A DNA stretch of 64,000 nucleotides from Gelatoporia subvermispora B (lineage: Eukaryota > Basidiomycota > Agaricomycetes > Polyporales > Gelatoporiaceae). The DNA is taken from contig KB445795.1 in NCBI GenBank assembly GCA_000320605.2, positions 1,115,867 to 1,179,866 of the forward strand, written 5' to 3'. The notes beneath the pieces are model-generated. The model saw only the letters and a program-made list of their open reading frames with translations, had not been told where the DNA came from and did no database searches. Below, in pieces: positions 11,013-23,596 of this stretch. Both the position numbers and the translations under genes were made by a program. Each line of letters begins with the position of its first letter. The first letter of the stretch is position 1.

Positions 11013-14000
11013 ATGGACGTGCCGTTCTCGGCGTCGGGGGCGATGAGCAGGGCTCAGTATGCTCTGGTCAGAAAGGTTGAAAGCGCGCCCTCCCCACAGC
11101 TAGCCGACCAATTCCTCCTGGCCGAGATCGACGCTATTCACGAACGACTTTCAGCTTCGGCTCCTCATATTGTGCGTACATGTCAATATTGGCTCCAAAT
11201 TGTCTTTTCTTATGTCTATCATAGACACAATGCAAAGAAAGTCTGATTATGCTTCTGTATTGCTCAATGTCCGTGTCAGCCAGTGCAGGCACCGACCTCG
11301 ACTTTGCGCTACCACATGCAGTGAACCTTGCAGAGGCAGGGAAGACCACACAGGACAAGAGGATTGGTAAGTATTATGCACATACTTACTGGGAGGTTAC
11401 GATCCTCATTCATCCCGGGACAGGATATCTATTCTGCATGGAGGCTATGCCTCCGGACCATGAACTGCAGTTAATGCTAGTCAACACACTGCGAAAGGTA
11501 TGTCATTCGATACTTGATTCAATGTATGAAAGTAAGAGGAGGTTGTCGTAGGATCTCGAAAGTCCATCGATACCAAGGATATGTTTGGCATTAGATACCC
11601 TCATTCAGTTCGCGTTCCGTGACGTGATCCCTGCTGTTCAGGCACGTCTATATGAACTGCTATCACATACCTCGTCAGTAGGTGGCTTCTGCTGGGCATT
11701 ATGGATCACATCCTCTGACAGCGATTGCTGTGCTTCCTTTAGGCCGCATGTGCGCCGACGGTCTCTGCTCGCATTCAAGACATTATCGGAATATGAGCCA
11801 GAAATTCTCAAGCAAATTGCGCAGAAGGTCTCCAAACGCCTGTCTGATCCCGAGATTTCTGTAGTGTCTGCTGCACTAGCAGCGAGTACAGCGATCGTAG
11901 AGGTTGGTCATTACGCAGCCAGGATTGATTTGTTGATTCTGATTATAGCGAATGCGTAGAGAGGCTACTCTGACAGGAATGCATCAACTCGTGTTGTTTA
12001 TAGGCTCCTGAAGTCCGTCTGGCAAGCTCGAGAGGGTATAGCAGTGCACGGCTTACTCCTCAAGGTTCTCAACACCTTACGCAGTGCACAGTTCGTCCTT
12101 CATGCCCCTGTCTCCAGTAGATTCCCCTGATATACGGTCACACAGGTTGCCTGTTGATGACCTCCGCACAGTTCTCGAAATACTCCAGAATTCTTTACAC
12201 AAAGCCACATTGGGCTATTGTCAGTAGTTCTCCTGACATTTTGAGTTCGAAAGCTAACGTGGATATTGTATCAGCTTTGACATACCAGTGCTTCTTAGCA
12301 CTTGAATCGTCCTCCACAGAGTCAATCGTCGAAGCACAAAATGGATCTGGCACTCAACTCGTTCGAATCGTGTGCCCCCTTTTGACATTAGAGGATCCGA
12401 ACGCAATCTACACGTTTGTGTCGTGCCTGGACCACGTCGATATACGCCTGTGGGCTGGTACCACGCCTGAAGTGCCGGTCGTCTTGGAGGAATGGGAGGT
12501 TGAAAAGGTCATGAAACTCCTGGACTCCGATGATCGAGCGATTCGGATGAAGGTGACCCTCCAGTCACTACGCACTTGGTCATACAGCACTGACCGATAG
12601 ATACAGACTGTTCGGATTTTACACCGGGTCGATCCTGGTATCGTGGAGACGTACCGGACCCAAATCCTGAACGGCGAGAATGCGTCAGGGATGCATGATA
12701 CGGACGAAATTGCGAGACGGCTATTCGAGATTGTTGATGTAGTGACTGGCGAAGATGGAGAGACATATGTCATCAATATGAAGAACATCTTGCATTCCCT
12801 CGAGGATACAGGTCCGGTCGAGAAGCGTCAGATTCTCGCTGGAGCGGTTGAAGAAATCTTGTTACATGTCCGTCTTGGTAAGTGGTGATCTTCCTTGAAT
12901 TCCCTTTCTACTGAATGACATCTACAATGATAGCGTCTTCAAGTTTCCGCGACGGATTCATAGGAGCTTTATCGGCATTTCTCGATGAGCCAGACTCCCG
13001 TATCGGGCCTTCCCTCATAGTCATCCTGTGTGCCCTGGTGTCCGAACACCTGATCACTTTTCCTATGTCACCGTCTAAAATACTCGAATCATTGAGTATG
13101 CGCATTGATGTATACCCTGGTAGGTTGCTCGTTCTCTCACTTTACAAGTTCTTCGCTCAATCTACTCAATGTCATATCATCCTAGCCTCCATACAGGATG
13201 CGTGTCTACTGTGTATAATTCGTGTCATGGCAGAGTGTGAGACTGTGCCAGGCGAAGTTGTTGATAGAGTCCGGAAGCTGCACGATCACAGTGGACGCCA
13301 TATCAGACGAGTGAGTGGCCGAACCCCATCATTCTGTGTGTCTCTAACTGTTGGTCCAGCGGTGTGATCAGTTCCTCCACTTCAGCCGTTCTCTAGAGAC
13401 TCTCAAGCATATGTTCGGGAAATTGCCCTCTTATACTGTATGCCCTTCAAACCTTTCGTGTACCACACCTGATCTTGCGCATGGACCATATAGCTTCCGG
13501 ACATTCTGATTGCTCTAGAAGCTCACGACATCACAAATTCTCCCCCGTTAATACGATCACCACCGTTGAAGCCGGCACGGTCTCCGGAGCTGAGCTCGCG
13601 CAACTCACCTACGCCGAGTAAGCTGCGTTACGACGCTTACGAGGCGCCGAAGCCTGTTCCTCGCCTGCGCCGTCTCAGTAGCAGCTCCCGGAACTCTGAT
13701 GACAGTAGCTCGAGATTTGTGGGCCAGTCACGCCGTTCTGAGGACTCCTTGACCAGAACACTGACACCAGGCGATCTGACACTGGCCGCTGGCGAAAGGG
13801 ATCTGCGACCACTGGTGAAATTTTACTTATGACGCCTGCAGGAGGTGTTCTTCTGACTCAACTTCTCGTAGGGTTCTGCAATCCAGCCCAACCAGCCGTT
13901 ACCTACCGTGCAAACTCTACGTGAGGACGAATTGGTATGTCCGTAGTACGGAAGTTGGGCCCGCGTTACTGATCCAAACGTCTAGGCATCTCGAATAGAT

Positions 14001-14433
14001 TTGATCACCCTTGATTCTCCATTCATAGACGAGTCACCGGTCTCTCTTATTGCAGCGATCAGCGCAGAGCCCGATTTTGAGACCACTTGGAACAGCCTGG
14101 AAAGTTTCAATACACGAGGATGGTGTGAGGCCAATGTTGATACAGTTCTAAGACGCCTTCAAGGTCTCCAGTGGAACAGCAAGGTTATTCCGGCGGATCA
14201 GTCCCCGTTTCAAGGTACGCAGTCGCACCACAATATGCCCCATGCAAAGTATTTACCACTCGATGGCAGGGGAGATCAAACTCTACATTGCCCACGATGC
14301 GCAAAGATTGACATCTGTCGAGTCGCTGGCACTCCTTCGACTCAAGCAGAGCGAGGACGGTTGCCTCTGGCGTCTTCGATCTTCAGATGATAGGCTACGA
14401 ACGTCGCTTAAGGCACAATTGGCTGAGATCTAA
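11013..14433 (+). CDS. adaptin large subunit, AP-4 epsilon-like
   Basis: Large subunit of a heterotetrameric adaptor complex for coated-vesicle sorting. The ATG is at 11013-11015. The adaptin N-terminal domain shows VNLAEAGKTTQDKRIGY (across an intron near 11366-11424), HELQLMLVNTLRKDLES, FRDVIPAVQARLYELL and PHVRRRSLLAFKTLSEYEPE, in the order found in gamma and epsilon adaptins. The solenoid continues with LLDSDDRAIRMK. The trunk is followed by a low-complexity hinge rich in serine and proline (about 13560-13830) and a C-terminal appendage ending GCLWRLRSSDDRLRTSLKAQL, which resembles the AP-4 epsilon platform rather than a gamma ear. At least ten introns. AP-1 gamma remains a possible alternative. 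Confidence 0.7.
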
Positions 14434-14516
14434 TCACGGACTTGGAAGTTGCTACTGGAAATGATTAAATTGTATGTAATACATGCCTCAATGCTGACCT
14501 CCCCCATGCGAGACCT

Positions 14517-16560
14517 TTATCGGGCCTGGACGTAGTCGTCAATCTTGAGGAGTAGACATACTGTCTCGGTCGAGAGTTCCACTGCGCTTGTAGACACCAG
14601 CAGCGGTTGCACAACGTCCTCTTCCAGGATGTTCGAGATCAGGCCCTATAGATGATTGAGCAACCAATTGATTGAACTAACATTCAGACGATTACCTTGC
14701 GAACGTTAATACCAGCATAGCGCTCGCCCAGAGCGTGCTTATTGCGGAGCTCGGTAACGATAGCGATAGGGTTCAGGCCAGCGTTCTCGGCCAAGGTCGT
14801 GGGGATCACTTCCAGTGCATCCGCATAGGCCTGGAAACAGTATGCCTCCATGCCCTTCAGCGACTGTGCGTACTGAGAAAGCAAGCGGGAGACGTGAATT
14901 TCAGGAGCGCCTCCTCCCGCAATCAGTGCCCTGTGTGACACCAAGTTCAGACTGGGAACTTCTGAAAGGATGACATCGACGTACCGCTTCTTTACCAGGC
15001 AGCGGACGACACACAGTGCATCGTGCAGACTACGCTCACACTCCTCCAGAACAAGGCTGTTACTGCCAGTAGCGAGAATCGATACGGTGCGTCCTGGGTT
15101 CTTGACACCAGTGACTCGCACAACCTTCACTCCTGAATTGCTGGACTCCTCCACAAGATCCGCGTATCCAAGCTTGTCTTCGGTGAAGGCCTCGATGTCT
15201 GCGACGGGCTTGCAACCGAGACTCTTACTCAAAAAGTCAATCTCGTCACGTTCGACGTCCTTGACGACGAGGATGCCAAGCTTCTTGAGGAAAGTGAGCG
15301 AAGTATCGTCGACGGCGTCGCGGAGGATAGACTTCTGGATGAGGAGAACATTGCACTTCGCAGCCTTGATCTTTTTGCAGATGTTGAGAAGGTATTGACG
15401 GCCTTCTTTCAGTACCTTGTCCATTTGCCGATAGTCGTTGATAATGACTGTGTTGTCCATCTACAATTGCGGCATTAGAACAAAAGTGAGAAAAGTGGAA
15501 CGAGGGACACTAGACATACGTCTGGCTTCGGTGCACTCAGTTGGAACTGGACGATGCCGATCTTAGCCTTCTCGATCCGAGTAGGTCCGCCATGCGACAC
15601 AATGACGTTCTGATTGAGTACGACGCCATCGGCCAGCTCGGTGTCCTCAATGGTACCCCCAACCTTCTTCACAATACGAATGTCGCGGAGGTCCACATTC
15701 GACGATGTCGGGGTCACAAGACGCGTCACCGCATTGACGGCAATGGGCGCCAGTGTCGATGAATATTGCGACACGATCTGAACAGCTGTGATCAGTCAGT
15801 CCATCGTGAGCTCTCCCTGTCAACTCACTTTTGAGTTCAGAGAGGTCGTCGCCGCACGAAGGAGTGCCGAGTTGTCACGAATATCAATCGGCATAGAGAC
15901 TTCCGTCAAGTACTCGACGGCCTTCTGCGACGCCTTGAGGAAGGATTCTGCAATGATGGTCGGATGCATCCCCTTCGCAAGCATCTTCTCGGCGGCACCA
16001 AGCAAGCTACCAGCGAGCACGACGACTGATGTTGTTCCGTCACCCGCCTCGACATCCTGCGCGGCGGACAGGTCTACGAGCTATGACAGAGTTAGACAGT
16101 ATAGCTAATGCAATAGCGGAGCTACAGACCATCTTTGCAGCGGGATGCAGTGCCTGTATGCTCTTGAGAATCGTCGCACCGTCGTTGGTAATGATTAGTT
16201 CTCCTTTCGGGGTTTGAATCTACAGACGACAGTCTTTAGAACGGGACGCGACCAGTGAGTATTGCAACGTGCCATCTTGTCCATTCCGCGGGGACCCAGA
16301 GACGTCCGTACGGCGTCGCTGATCGCTGTGCACAAGAAATCGTAAGATACATGGGCTCCGCGGTTGGATTGCGCATTGTGACATACCTTTCGCAGCGACC
16401 ATATTCGACAGACGTACTTCCATAGGCTTGCCCTACACAAGAAGGTCAGGCGCGTCCTTGATCGGAAAAAGGGGTCACATACCTTGTCATTGAAGGCCTT
16501 GTTGCTCCCCGAGAGCAACGGGGCGGCAGCAGATGAGGCTGGAGCTGCAACGGAAGCCAT
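14517..16560 (-). CDS. CCT4: chaperonin-containing TCP-1 subunit delta
   Basis: Delta subunit of the cytosolic CCT/TRiC ring, which folds actin, tubulin and WD-repeat proteins. The start [14 protein letters not shown] is at 16558-16560; the longer open frame upstream is not needed. Group II chaperonin motifs appear in order: [25 protein letters not shown] (ATP site), [36 protein letters not shown], and [18 protein letters not shown] with GINVRK. GGGAPE and AENAGLNPI are diagnostic, and the delta assignment comes from the sequence between them. The C-terminus, [12 protein letters not shown], ends at the TAA at 14517-14519. About six introns. It converges on the adaptin gene, with 83 bp between the stops. 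Confidence 0.93.
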
Positions 16561-16748
16561 GGTCGATGTGCAGAACAGTGAGCTCGCGTTCGCCAGCGCT
16601 AACAGGGATACTTGCGCTGGGCGCTTGAACTCCTCCCAGAAAGATCCTGTCACGTGATCAGGGGTGCTACAGGATTACGTCGCCCAATTAGTAGGCCACT
16701 CTTGTTCTGTCCAAATCTTGCTTCCAACCATTCTGTCTTGCACTTACA

Positions 16749-18504
16749 ATGGATCTGGTTCGTTGCTCCAATATGCTCATGGAGTCCTACTCAATGCAGT
16801 ACTACAGTTTGGTGATCAACACCCCTTTGGAGGCGGTCCGGGAGGACTGTTCGCCCAGCTTGCCCAGTATGTGCGCACATCCAATCGAGATGCGTCATCT
16901 CATTCGCCATGATGCCGTTCCTAGAGGTTTTGGTGGTGGGATGGGACACAGAATGGGCCACCCGTCTCCTCGTGCGTATGATGAATATTTCAAGGCATAC
17001 AGTGTCGCCATGCTTCCTGGCAAGGAGCGAGAGAATGTTAGTTACGGTGGCAAGAGTACGTGTGATGCGGCCTGCGTATTCAGACTGACTCCAACATATC
17101 ACCTTCAGTCATCATGCCTACCTCTGCTCTCGCACATCTGACAACAATGGATCTGGAGCATCCATACATGTTCAAGTTGCGTAACCCCGCAAACCCAGCC
17201 GCATCCACACATGCTGGTGTACTAGAGTTCATTGCCGAGGAGGGCTGTGTTCACCTACCGCACTGGATGATGAAGACACTGAGACTGAACGAGGGTGACC
17301 CGATCCGTATAACCGGTACAGCATTATCGAAAGGCAAGATGGTCAAACTGCAGGCACAAACCGTTCATTTCCTTGAGATCTCAGACCCAAAGGCCGTGTA
17401 TGTGGTCTAAATATTGCCACGTACGCAACCTCGACTGAGTTATCAATGTCCACAGCCTTGAACAAGCCCTCCGGCATTACTCCGCTCTCACGCAAGGCGA
17501 TATCATCGAGATATGCTATAACTCTATAATATTCGGACTTCTGGTCATGGAGACTCAGCCCGGAAACGAAGGCATCAGTGTCTTGGACACTGACCTTGAG
17601 GTTGACTTTGCGGCTCCAGTGGGTTACGTGGAGCCGGAGCGTCCGAAAGCGGCACCACCTAGCACCATGGCGTCCAAGTTGAATATTGATCTCAACTCTA
17701 CCACCCCTGGTTCATCCAGACCTTCATCTTCCCTCGGTGGGACATTTGCTGCATCAAGCGGACGGGGTGCCACTGTCAGCAAGGGCGGCGATCATTGGGA
17801 AAGTTTCAAAGGAAAGGGAGAGACACTCTCCGGCCGTAAGACGAAGGGCAAGGGTATCAGTCATCGACGACCAGAAGACGCTCCTCAAGACAGCAAGATT
17901 GTTCGGACTGAGTAAGTGTCACTAATTCTCAGTTTGCGTTCATCCACTTAACAAGGCAATTCTAAAGTAAACAGCGTGTTGTCACAAATAATGACCTTGA
18001 GAATGACGCTGTTGTACCCGCCCCCCTGAACTTGCCATTTGGCAAGTTGTTTTTCGGTTTCAAGGTTCAGCCGTATCAGCCGCCAGCCAAGTCGTCCGAT
18101 GAACAAGACCAGGTACGTTGGTGATATTAAATGAAACTTACAATTTCGACGTCAGTATTTTGACATACGGATAGCCTACATTTGCAGGCTCTGGCAACAC
18201 TCTGACTGGCCGGAGCACACAGTCCGAAACACCATCCTCTTCATCCGCTAAGGGGAAAGGCAGAGAGCAACCATCGGCGACCACCTGGGGTTCGGGTGGC
18301 CAAACGCTTGGATCTCGGTCCGCGGCTTCCGCACCACGTGCCTCGTTGGACACGAGAGGACGGGCAGTAGGTGCAGGTGGCGCTCCTGTGCCGGTGTTGC
18401 CACAGCGAAACGGCCCGCGGACAACGAAGCAGAGGGAAAGAAGTCCGACGCCAGATTTTGGAGTGGATGACGATGACGATGTGATTGAGATTGATAGCGA
18501 CTAG
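16749..18504 (+). CDS. UFD1: ubiquitin fusion degradation protein 1
   Basis: Ufd1, partner of Npl4 in the Cdc48/p97 segregase that extracts ubiquitinated proteins (ERAD and others). Splicing can be resolved at the 5' end: a 9-bp exon 1 (16749-16757, M-D-L), exon 2 (16808-16866) encoding FGDQHPFGGGPGGLFAQLAQ, and exon 3 from 16925 (GFGGGMGHRMG). The Ufd1 fold follows: YFKAYSVAMLPGKERE, IMPTSALAHLT, GVLEFIAEEGCVHLPHWMM, VHFLEISDPKAV, LRHYSALTQGDII and VMETQP. The C-terminal half is low-complexity, rich in Ser, Gly and Lys, with PLNLPFGKLFFGFKVQPY kept as in fungal orthologs. It ends in an acidic tail, DDDDDVIEIDSD. The stop is at 18502-18504. Confidence 0.92.
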
Positions 18505-18704
18505 ATGCAGCGAAGCCTCTCACTGCGGCGCATCTCATAGGACGGATTAGTGACGGACGAGTATGGATGAGTCTTTAAGGCATTTCGTTCGACGACCGAC
18601 ATCAATGTATATTCTGTGCACAAGTAGAGCTCTTGAGCAATTTCCAGATGTTGTTTCTGTTAGTAGTCTGATGTACATCCGATAAATCACACTGTCTCGT
18701 AACA

Positions 18705-20825
18705 TCACAGCATGACTACGCCAACACCCCTGCCTGCTGGTACGTCGTCGATAGGTGACATGCCAGCAAGAGGTGCAGTCCGCCAGTTGTACAGGTAATA
18801 GTTGAGCACTCCATCTCCAGTACCGAACTACGATCACGAGATCAGCGGATTTATCGTCAGACAATAGCATAGGACAGACGTACCTTGAGATCTTTCATGA
18901 ACAAAACATTGTCCATCAATGTCAGACCGTTCAATACATCGAAGCCACTTGCGCTCGCGATGATGACCGCATCACCGAGGAGCTCCTCGAGCCGCTTCTT
19001 GAGGAGGTCCTTCTCATCCGCACCCTCCTCGAACGCAGCATCGGTGGCGTAGTAGTATAGATATGCGGCATTCAGCAGACTGTGCTTGTCCGAGTTCATG
19101 ATAGTCGATGGGAGGCTGTAGAACGAGAAGAAATCTGTGATCTTGTGCGTTTGAGGATTCTGCCCGTTCATGTCAATTTCATCGGCTCGGACCATCATAC
19201 AGAACATGCTCATACCTCCACGACGTATGTGAAGACAACCTGCCCTTCTCTTGGACTCTTCCAGCTGTCCTTGTCCCGGGGGCCTTCTCCCATCCCGCTA
19301 AGGAAATGATGGCGGACCTCATCGAGCGAGAATACTGGCACCATTCCGAAACGCCGCATATAGCGGGCGAAAAGCTCCCCGACTTGTGAAACATCTCTCT
19401 CCTCCATCTCGCGAAGACCAGAGTCAAGAAGATGCGGCCGCTCCGGAACCTTGTACAGGCGAGCCAGACGGGCAACCGTCATGCTTGCCGGGATGGGGAA
19501 GAATTTTACGGCCACGAGCTTCGGAATGTTAATGCAGCGATGGTAGTACCTGGATGCAACAAGTTGCGGGAAACATGAGTACACCGGAACGAACGTAGTT
19601 GTATTGACGGCGCCAACGTACTGAGTGGTGGAGACGGGTGTCGGCAGGAGCAACCCAGCGGTGTACAAGGCCTGGAAGATCCCCTTTAGATGGCACTGTC
19701 GAGTAATCTCCTTGATGAGAACAGGGGCGAGTCGCTTGGAGCGCAACTTCTTGTGCACGCAGAGGAAGTTGACCTCGCTCGCATGGAAGAGACTGAGACA
19801 GGGCAATGAGCGAGGTCGCAAAAAGCACAAAGCTGCACTTACTGATCGCGAACACGGATCGTGATTGGAATCGCTGAGATGAATGCCACAAGCTTCTTGT
19901 TTGAAGCTACGCGGACACCGACGTGCCACTCTTGGTGATAACCTGGGGGCTTCAGCGCCCTTTCATTCTGTCAGTGGTACTATTAACAGCGAAAGACCAG
20001 CTAACTGACCAGCTTAGGAACTCAGCGGAATATTGGAAGCGGAAAGACGCGTTATCGTCCTCAACATAGTTGGCACACAGAAGCTCGTACAATTCTCGAA
20101 GCTCAAGAAACTATTAGGACGTTCATCATGTCGCAATTGCAGATGCACATACCTGCGCGGCGTCATTGAGATCCAGCACGGACCACTCGAAGTCCTTGGG
20201 AAGCGGGTACGGGTCCTGGCGAACTTCTTCTGAAGGCTTCGAGGCTTCGATGTATCCATCGCCCAGCGGCGGACCCTCCCCTGTGATTGAAGTCAAAATA
20301 TGCATAAACCCATGGTGCACAGGACTTGCCTGGCTGAGGAACAGGCTGTGCTCCCCAGAACTGTGTCCTTGTTATCAGTAATTGTAAGAAAGTGTCGGAG
20401 ACAGGACACACCTTGTGATCTCCCATATCCTTCTTCCCCTTTCCTCCAATCCCTGCCTTCCCTTGGATAACATCCTTAATCTTCATTTGCTCTAATGCAA
20501 GCCGGATGGTCTGTTCGTTCGCCTCCGCCGCTGCCTGGCCACCCTGCTCCCGTACCTTCTCCAGCACGACATTGACGAGCTCCTGCGGGATGCCATCTTT
20601 GTGCCCTCGAAGAGCAGTCAGAGCCTTCGCAGCCTTAGATCGCTTCTTCTTTTTCTTCTTGCTCGCAGTTGGCGCAGTGCTCGCCTCAGGCAGCGTCGCG
20701 GTGAGTGGCAACTCGGCTTCGCTACCCGAGTCATCAGAACCTGAGCTGTCCTGCACATCGTCCTCGGGCTGCTGCTCGACAGGTTCAGCAGTCTCCTTCT
20801 CCTTGGACTTTTGGATTGCAGACAT
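18705..20825 (-). CDS. NMT1: glycylpeptide N-tetradecanoyltransferase (N-myristoyltransferase)
   Basis: Transfers myristate from myristoyl-CoA to N-terminal glycines. The chosen ATG (20823-20825) gives [11 protein letters not shown]. The N-terminal region is acidic, then has a polybasic stretch [10 protein letters not shown], known in this family as the ribosome-association region. The catalytic core follows across introns: [76 protein letters not shown] and [16 protein letters not shown]. The second half has [14 protein letters not shown] and YLYYYAT. The protein ends in leucine (GVGVVML), which matters because the C-terminal carboxylate is the family's catalytic base. It converges on UFD1. 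Confidence 0.93.
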
Positions 20826-21064
20826 CGGGTATCGGGAGGGTATACGTTCGAGAGTATGCCAGTGTGGAGTGAACACACGTTGCAATTATTTCTTGAGGCG
20901 CGAGACCAAGTATGACGCGCGGTCAAATCAGATCCACGATTGGCGCGAGTGCCCTGCAGCTGGGTCTTCCCGCCGTGTTATCGCAAGTCTTTGGTCACGT
21001 TTCCGATTCTTCCACCGACGCAACCCAGGAAAGCAAAGAATAAGATTGACAGAAACAAATATAT

Positions 21065-22610
21065 CTAGGGATTATTCTGACAGGCCTCCGAGACAACAAT
21101 CGTCCGGCACGAGCGCCTCCGTCTCTTAATTCTGTCTGCCATAGTCAGTTCCTCGACGGTCTCGACCTCGGCGGCTACAGTAGCTGCGTTCGTAGTATGA
21201 GATTCGCCCGCGAGCGTCGTGGTGGCTTGATCTGATTTACGTCTCTTCATTCGGTTCGCGGGAGAAGGAGAAGGAATATCAGGAGCTGTGGGCATTTGCG
21301 CACCCGACTGCGCAACTTTGTTGCGCTCTTTCGATGGAGATGGAGATGGCGATGGCAAGCCGTAACTCGCAAAAGCTCGCAGATCCGAGGTGAATAAGAC
21401 CTGCGCGAGTAAGCTTCCTGAATGTGGGAACAGATTGTGCACGTACAGAATGAGCCCATCCAGCATAGTCACCCCAAATGGCGGTCATCTTGTTGCTGAT
21501 TTCGTCATACAACTTAGGCGTCATGTTGGTCTTCCCGGCCGGCGCTCGTAGGCCGTAGTGTTTGGCCGCAATTTGTTGGACGTGCGTATCTACTGGAATG
21601 ACTTCCCTCTATACGGGGCGAATTAGAGCCGGCGATTCTCTTTTGCCACTAGACGCACCTTGTCGAGACTCATCAGTAGTACGCAATCGGCAACTTTCCT
21701 ACCGACGCCGACAAAGTTAAGCAGCTCTTCCCGAGCCTCGAGTGTGCTGCGTTGCCTCAAGGATATCAGAAATTTCTCAGCGGGCTCCTGTACGTCTTCA
21801 GAAACCGCCGCATGGCTGTGTGCCTCCACAAGCATCTGCGCTGTTCGTTGTACGAATTCGGCGCGATATCCAAAACCTAGCGATCGGAGGTGCTGGGAGA
21901 CTTCAGGGGAAGCTAGGGACGAAGGGGATGGAAATGGATAATATACACAAGGTAAGGGTACGGCTGTAGGACATGAACCATCGATCATTGCAGGAGGCGG
22001 TATTGTTACCAGAGGAGGAGAGTAATGTTGACATAATGCCTTGACCATCTTTGTGATACGAGCGATGTTGTTATTAGACGAACAGATGAACCTGGTGGAT
22101 CTATTTAGTGGCAATCACGACAAATAAGATTCATACTCACGACATGAGGTTCTCAAAGGGGTCTTGCCGTAACATCCGGATACCAGCGAACCGTTGTTTC
22201 ACAGTCTGGAAGACAGGATCGCGTTTGCCCCATTGGTCATAGAGGTCATCCAAGTCTATATGTAGTTGAAAGTAGTCTTTTATCCAGGCAAGCGTTTCTA
22301 CTTCTCGCTCTTCTGCTACGTTGATAGGAGATGTCACTGGAAAAACAGAACGGTACCACAACGTGTCAGGCGATTGTCGCAGACATACGACTCGATCGCG
22401 CAAGCACAATCGGTATTCGTGCGTAGGTGTTGATGTGTCATGTGGAGAAGTTTGGCCGGAGTATAGAGGGTAAGTATCCCACCGAAATGACTGTCCGCAT
22501 TGAAGCACAGCAGCTAGAGAGAGTTGTGCGACAGGCAGCGGTAACGAGCGGAAACCGGCGAAAGCGGTAATCAGCATTTCGGGAGATGTAAGAGACTCTA
22601 GTTCAGCCAT
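21065..22610 (-). CDS. OGG1: 8-oxoguanine DNA glycosylase/AP lyase
   Basis: HhH-GPD base-excision enzyme removing 8-oxoguanine. The first ATG in frame is at 22608-22610 (MAELES); the frame extends upstream only through a TTG. The N-terminal domain has VLQCGQSFRWD. The nucleic-acid helix SSNNNIARITKMVKALC is present. The hairpin carries the catalytic lysine (FVGVGRKVADCVLLMSLD) and the catalytic aspartate follows in VIPVDTHVQQIA; an intron near 21612-21659 falls between them. After the core, a long C-terminal tail has SPSPSPSKE and two similar basic patches, NRMKRRKSD and DRIKRRRRS, which look like a bipartite nuclear signal. The tail is not part of the fold. The catalytic pair is complete. 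Confidence 0.92.
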
Positions 22611-23596
22611 GGACTTCAAGAAGGCAAGAACTACAGCGATAGATAGCGCAAAAGATCACGTAAAAGCAGCTGCCTGAAGGGCTCAGATCTCAGAGTGGCC
22701 GAGTAGAAGTTCCGAAAGTAGGCGATCTCCAGATCCACGTGATCTTTTTTGTCAAGCGCCCGATGTTGATGACCCGCTATCCGCAACGTTCAGGACGTCC
22801 TCGACCTCCATGGTCGTGCTCTCCTTGGATCAACTGCTTGAATGGCATATTCGACAACTGGCAATCTCCTATTGTCTGTCTGTCTGTCTCCACGGTTCCG
22901 CTTGCGGTGAGCGCTCATTGTCATCATCTTCTCTACTTATGAATTCAGACTTCGGTCGACACGGATGGGAGGCGGATGCGCACTCTAATTGTATCATCAA
23001 TCAATTGATGGAGGACGTGAGGACAATTGAACCTCTTTTTGTAACTATGAGTCACATAGCTTGACTTGGTGTACTTGGTCGCGCAGAGTGGGATGATGCT
23101 CTCGAGCCGGGCAGATGATGAGACTGCCATAGCAGGGAGGGGCGTCACTTGCCTGGCGTGACGGCGGGCGCAGGGTCCTTCCAGGTTTGCTGACACGCTC
23201 TGGCTAGCCCTCGTGTCATTCGCTCAGCTTCTGGAGAGCCTTCTCCCAGTCATATATGAGGAGAAGTGGCATGCGCCTGACGCATTGGGCGAACATCTCC
23301 CATTCTGAGACTATACATCCTGTCCGAGTAGACCTACGACTGAATACTTAGTAGCGCCGACCTTTGTTCATCGGCCCCGTCAGTGAGTCGTCCTCGTCTA
23401 CGACCGTCATGTTGAGCGGGCATTCATATATCATATATCGTATGAGGTGCATAGCGGTGCGCAGTGTGCACGTGTTGGTATTCGCGTCCGCCTCTGCCCA
23501 CAATCGCGGACTCGCGTCTTGCCCTTCCACACTGACCCACCCCGGACCTCGTTCATCTATAATCCGTTACCCTAGCAGTCGGCATTGTGGAACGAT
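22611..23596. other. divergent intergenic region OGG1/Argonaute
   Basis: Nearly 1 kb between OGG1 (-) and the proposed Argonaute start. It should hold both promoters and could hide a 5' Argonaute exon. A (TGTC)4 microsatellite lies at 22873-22888. I see no conserved protein. Confidence 0.4.
22873..22888 (+). repeat. (TGTC)4 microsatellite
   Basis: Four perfect tandem tetranucleotides in the OGG1/Argonaute intergenic region. Confidence 0.9.

Noticed and set aside
22873..22888. Tetranucleotide run as a CRISPR or larger satellite
   Set aside because: Only four units and no spacers; a simple microsatellite.
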